The notes beneath the pieces are model-generated. The model was not told the origin of the DNA, ran no database searches, and saw nothing but the letters and a program-made list of their open reading frames with translations. Shown here piece by piece: positions 63,220-64,000 of a DNA stretch of 64,000 bases (its first letter is position 1; each line of letters starts with the position of its first letter). The stretch comes from a bacterium (GTDB lineage: Bacteria; Bacteroidota; Ignavibacteria; SZUA-365): the NCBI GenBank assembly GCA_020444325.1, contig JAHLLD010000012.1, positions 62,001 through 126,000 of the forward strand, in the 5' to 3' direction. Both the position numbers and the translations under genes were made by a program.

Positions 63220-64000
63220 TCAGTCCAGCACCATTCTCATCGAAGAATGCCTTTCTCCACTCTTGAAATGCAGAAGGTATATTCCTGCCGTCACAGCGTG
63301 CAGATTGAGATCCGACACGGTCGTTCCATCCGCACTGCTCATGCCTTGCGTTCGCATCACGCATCTGCCTAGAAGATCGTGGATGGTGATGGACCAGGGT
63401 GAAGCCGGTGCCAGATCCTCTATGTTGATGTGCAACTGACCATCCTTACATGGCTGCGGGTACACGTCGAGCGTGAAATTCGTCGCGGCAGAAGTGGCAA
63501 CGGAGGTGGACTGTTCTGTATAAAACTTCACCGGTGCGCTCCAGTCGCTGGTGTAGCCGCCGCCACGCGCACGGACACGCACAAAGTAGTCACGGTTCAC
63601 CTGCAGCCAGAACGCAAGGTCGAGCATGGTGGGAGTCATCCACTGTCCCTGCATGTACGGATCCGTATCAAAAATCTCGTACTGAATCGTGCTGGTGTGG
63701 TAATCCCGCGTCATCTCGAGCTGGTATTCGGTCGCGCCCGGAACTGCGGTCCACCTCGCCGTGAAATCGAGATCACCACTGCCATGATCGATCGTGACGA
63801 CGGGAGATGGCAGCGTGCGTCGGCCGGTATAGGTAACGATGTGCTTCAACGCGCCTGCGACCGCTGATGAAGTATCGGGAAACACGACTTCCACCATCGC
63901 GGGATCATAGAGGTAGAACGGACGAGGTGCGCGCTCCCAGCTGTCACCCCCGTCATGCGAATGCAGCAGTTTCCCGAGTCTTCCTACGGCAATCACTTCA
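63220..64000 (-). CDS. T9SS cargo protein with BNR/Ycf48-like repeats, 5' end outside window
   Basis: The visible part is the C-terminal 258 or more residues; the gene continues past base 64000. RLGKLLHSHDGGDSWERAP is a BNR/Ycf48-type repeat, so the missing part is probably a propeller. A fibronectin type III-like domain follows (TARWTAVPGATEYQLEM, then YFVRVRARGGGYTSDWSAP). The T9SS sorting domain is intact: LDVYPQPCKDGQLHINI, SITIHDLLGRCVMR, AGIYLLHFKSG and MRMVLD. It is predicted to be secreted and attached to or released from the cell surface. Confidence 0.85.
   Translation of the reverse strand, partial: EVIAVGRLGKLLHSHDGGDSWERAPRPFYLYDPAMVEVVFPDTSSAVAGALKHIVTYTGRRTLPSPVVTIDHGSGDLDFTARWTAVPGATEYQLEMTRDYHTSTIQYEIFDTDPYMQGQWMTPTMLDLAFWLQVNRDYFVRVRARGGGYTSDWSAPVKFYTEQSTSVATSAATNFTLDVYPQPCKDGQLHINIEDLAPASPWSITIHDLLGRCVMRTQGMSSADGTTVSDLNLHAVTAGIYLLHFKSGERHSSMRMVLD

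Noticed and set aside
63212-63223. CTGAGCGCTCAG palindrome over the stop of the last gene
   Set aside because: There is no T-tract and it partly overlaps coding sequence; chance is sufficient.
1-64000. tRNA, rRNA, CRISPR arrays, insertion sequences, phage genes
   Set aside because: I looked in intergenic regions for cloverleaf-like arms, repeat-spacer patterns and transposase motifs and saw none.

Overview
The window is 64 kb of gene-dense chromosomal DNA with a moderately high GC content, judged by eye at somewhat over 55%. I count 54 protein-coding loci, no RNA gene and no CRISPR array. The longest gene-free stretch is about 290 bases. The gene set points to the Bacteroidota/FCB group. There are three proteins with type IX secretion (T9SS) C-terminal sorting domains or their remains, a PorD (DUF4835) T9SS protein, a PorV/PorQ-like outer-membrane protein, a beta-propeller/Y_Y_Y sensor kinase and an Mla-type lipid transporter. 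The GC content and the HpnCDE squalene set fit an Ignavibacteria/Kapabacteria- or Rhodothermia-like lineage better than a typical low-GC Bacteroidales or Flavobacteriales genome. That placement is inference. No mobile element was seen, so this looks like core and shell chromosome.

Layout. 1-5.8 kb: a PlsC-like acyltransferase converges on a five-gene minus-strand operon, cysE-cysK-hpnC-hpnD-hpnE (cysteine and squalene synthesis). 5.9-13 kb: a DUF481 outer-membrane protein, a T9SS cargo protein, an Rsm22-like rRNA methyltransferase with a small acidic partner, a GNAT enzyme and a secreted dipeptidyl-peptidase IV-like protease. 13-19.4 kb: a cell-wall amidase, an ECF sigma factor, an unusual anti-sigma-like protein ending in a beta-barrel-like domain, a repeat lipoprotein, and two LPS-type glycosyltransferases. 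19.4-28.5 kb: a Lon-like protease and a TetR-TolC-MFP-RND efflux operon with dyad operators upstream. 28.7-33.4 kb: an envelope protein, a divergent polysaccharide deacetylase coupled to an enoyl-CoA hydratase, and a divergent pair of T9SS-type genes (PorV/Q-like and porD).

33.4-47 kb: triple 19-bp hairpin repeats, asparaginase coupled to an unknown membrane protein, a Spy/CpxP-like chaperone, an HAD-msbA-nrnA operon, and a long operon of NYN nuclease, mlaE, mlaF, mlaD, a PfkB kinase, an RmlD-like reductase and serS, followed by 4-hydroxyphenylpyruvate dioxygenase. 47-52 kb: a decayed T9SS protein and a signalling cluster of multi-PAS histidine kinase, NarL-type regulator and a receiver that has lost its phospho-acceptor aspartate. 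52-64 kb: an M2 (ACE-family) peptidase, an ornithine/alanine-racemase-like enzyme with a GNAT partner, a 1528-residue propeller histidine kinase, a small lipoprotein operon, a DUF4153 membrane protein and the C-terminal part of another T9SS cargo protein that runs off the window.

The unifying theme is the cell envelope: lipid and LPS synthesis, lipid and drug transport, secretion, cell-wall cleavage and envelope signalling. The most interesting candidate for something undescribed is the sigma/anti-sigma pair at 14.1-16.2 kb. There, one polypeptide appears to carry a cytoplasmic anti-sigma segment, one membrane helix, a roughly 200-residue low-complexity linker and an outer-membrane-barrel-like end. 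Start codons were chosen from ribosome-binding sites, signal-peptide shape and neighbouring stops. Several genes appear to use TTG or GTG.
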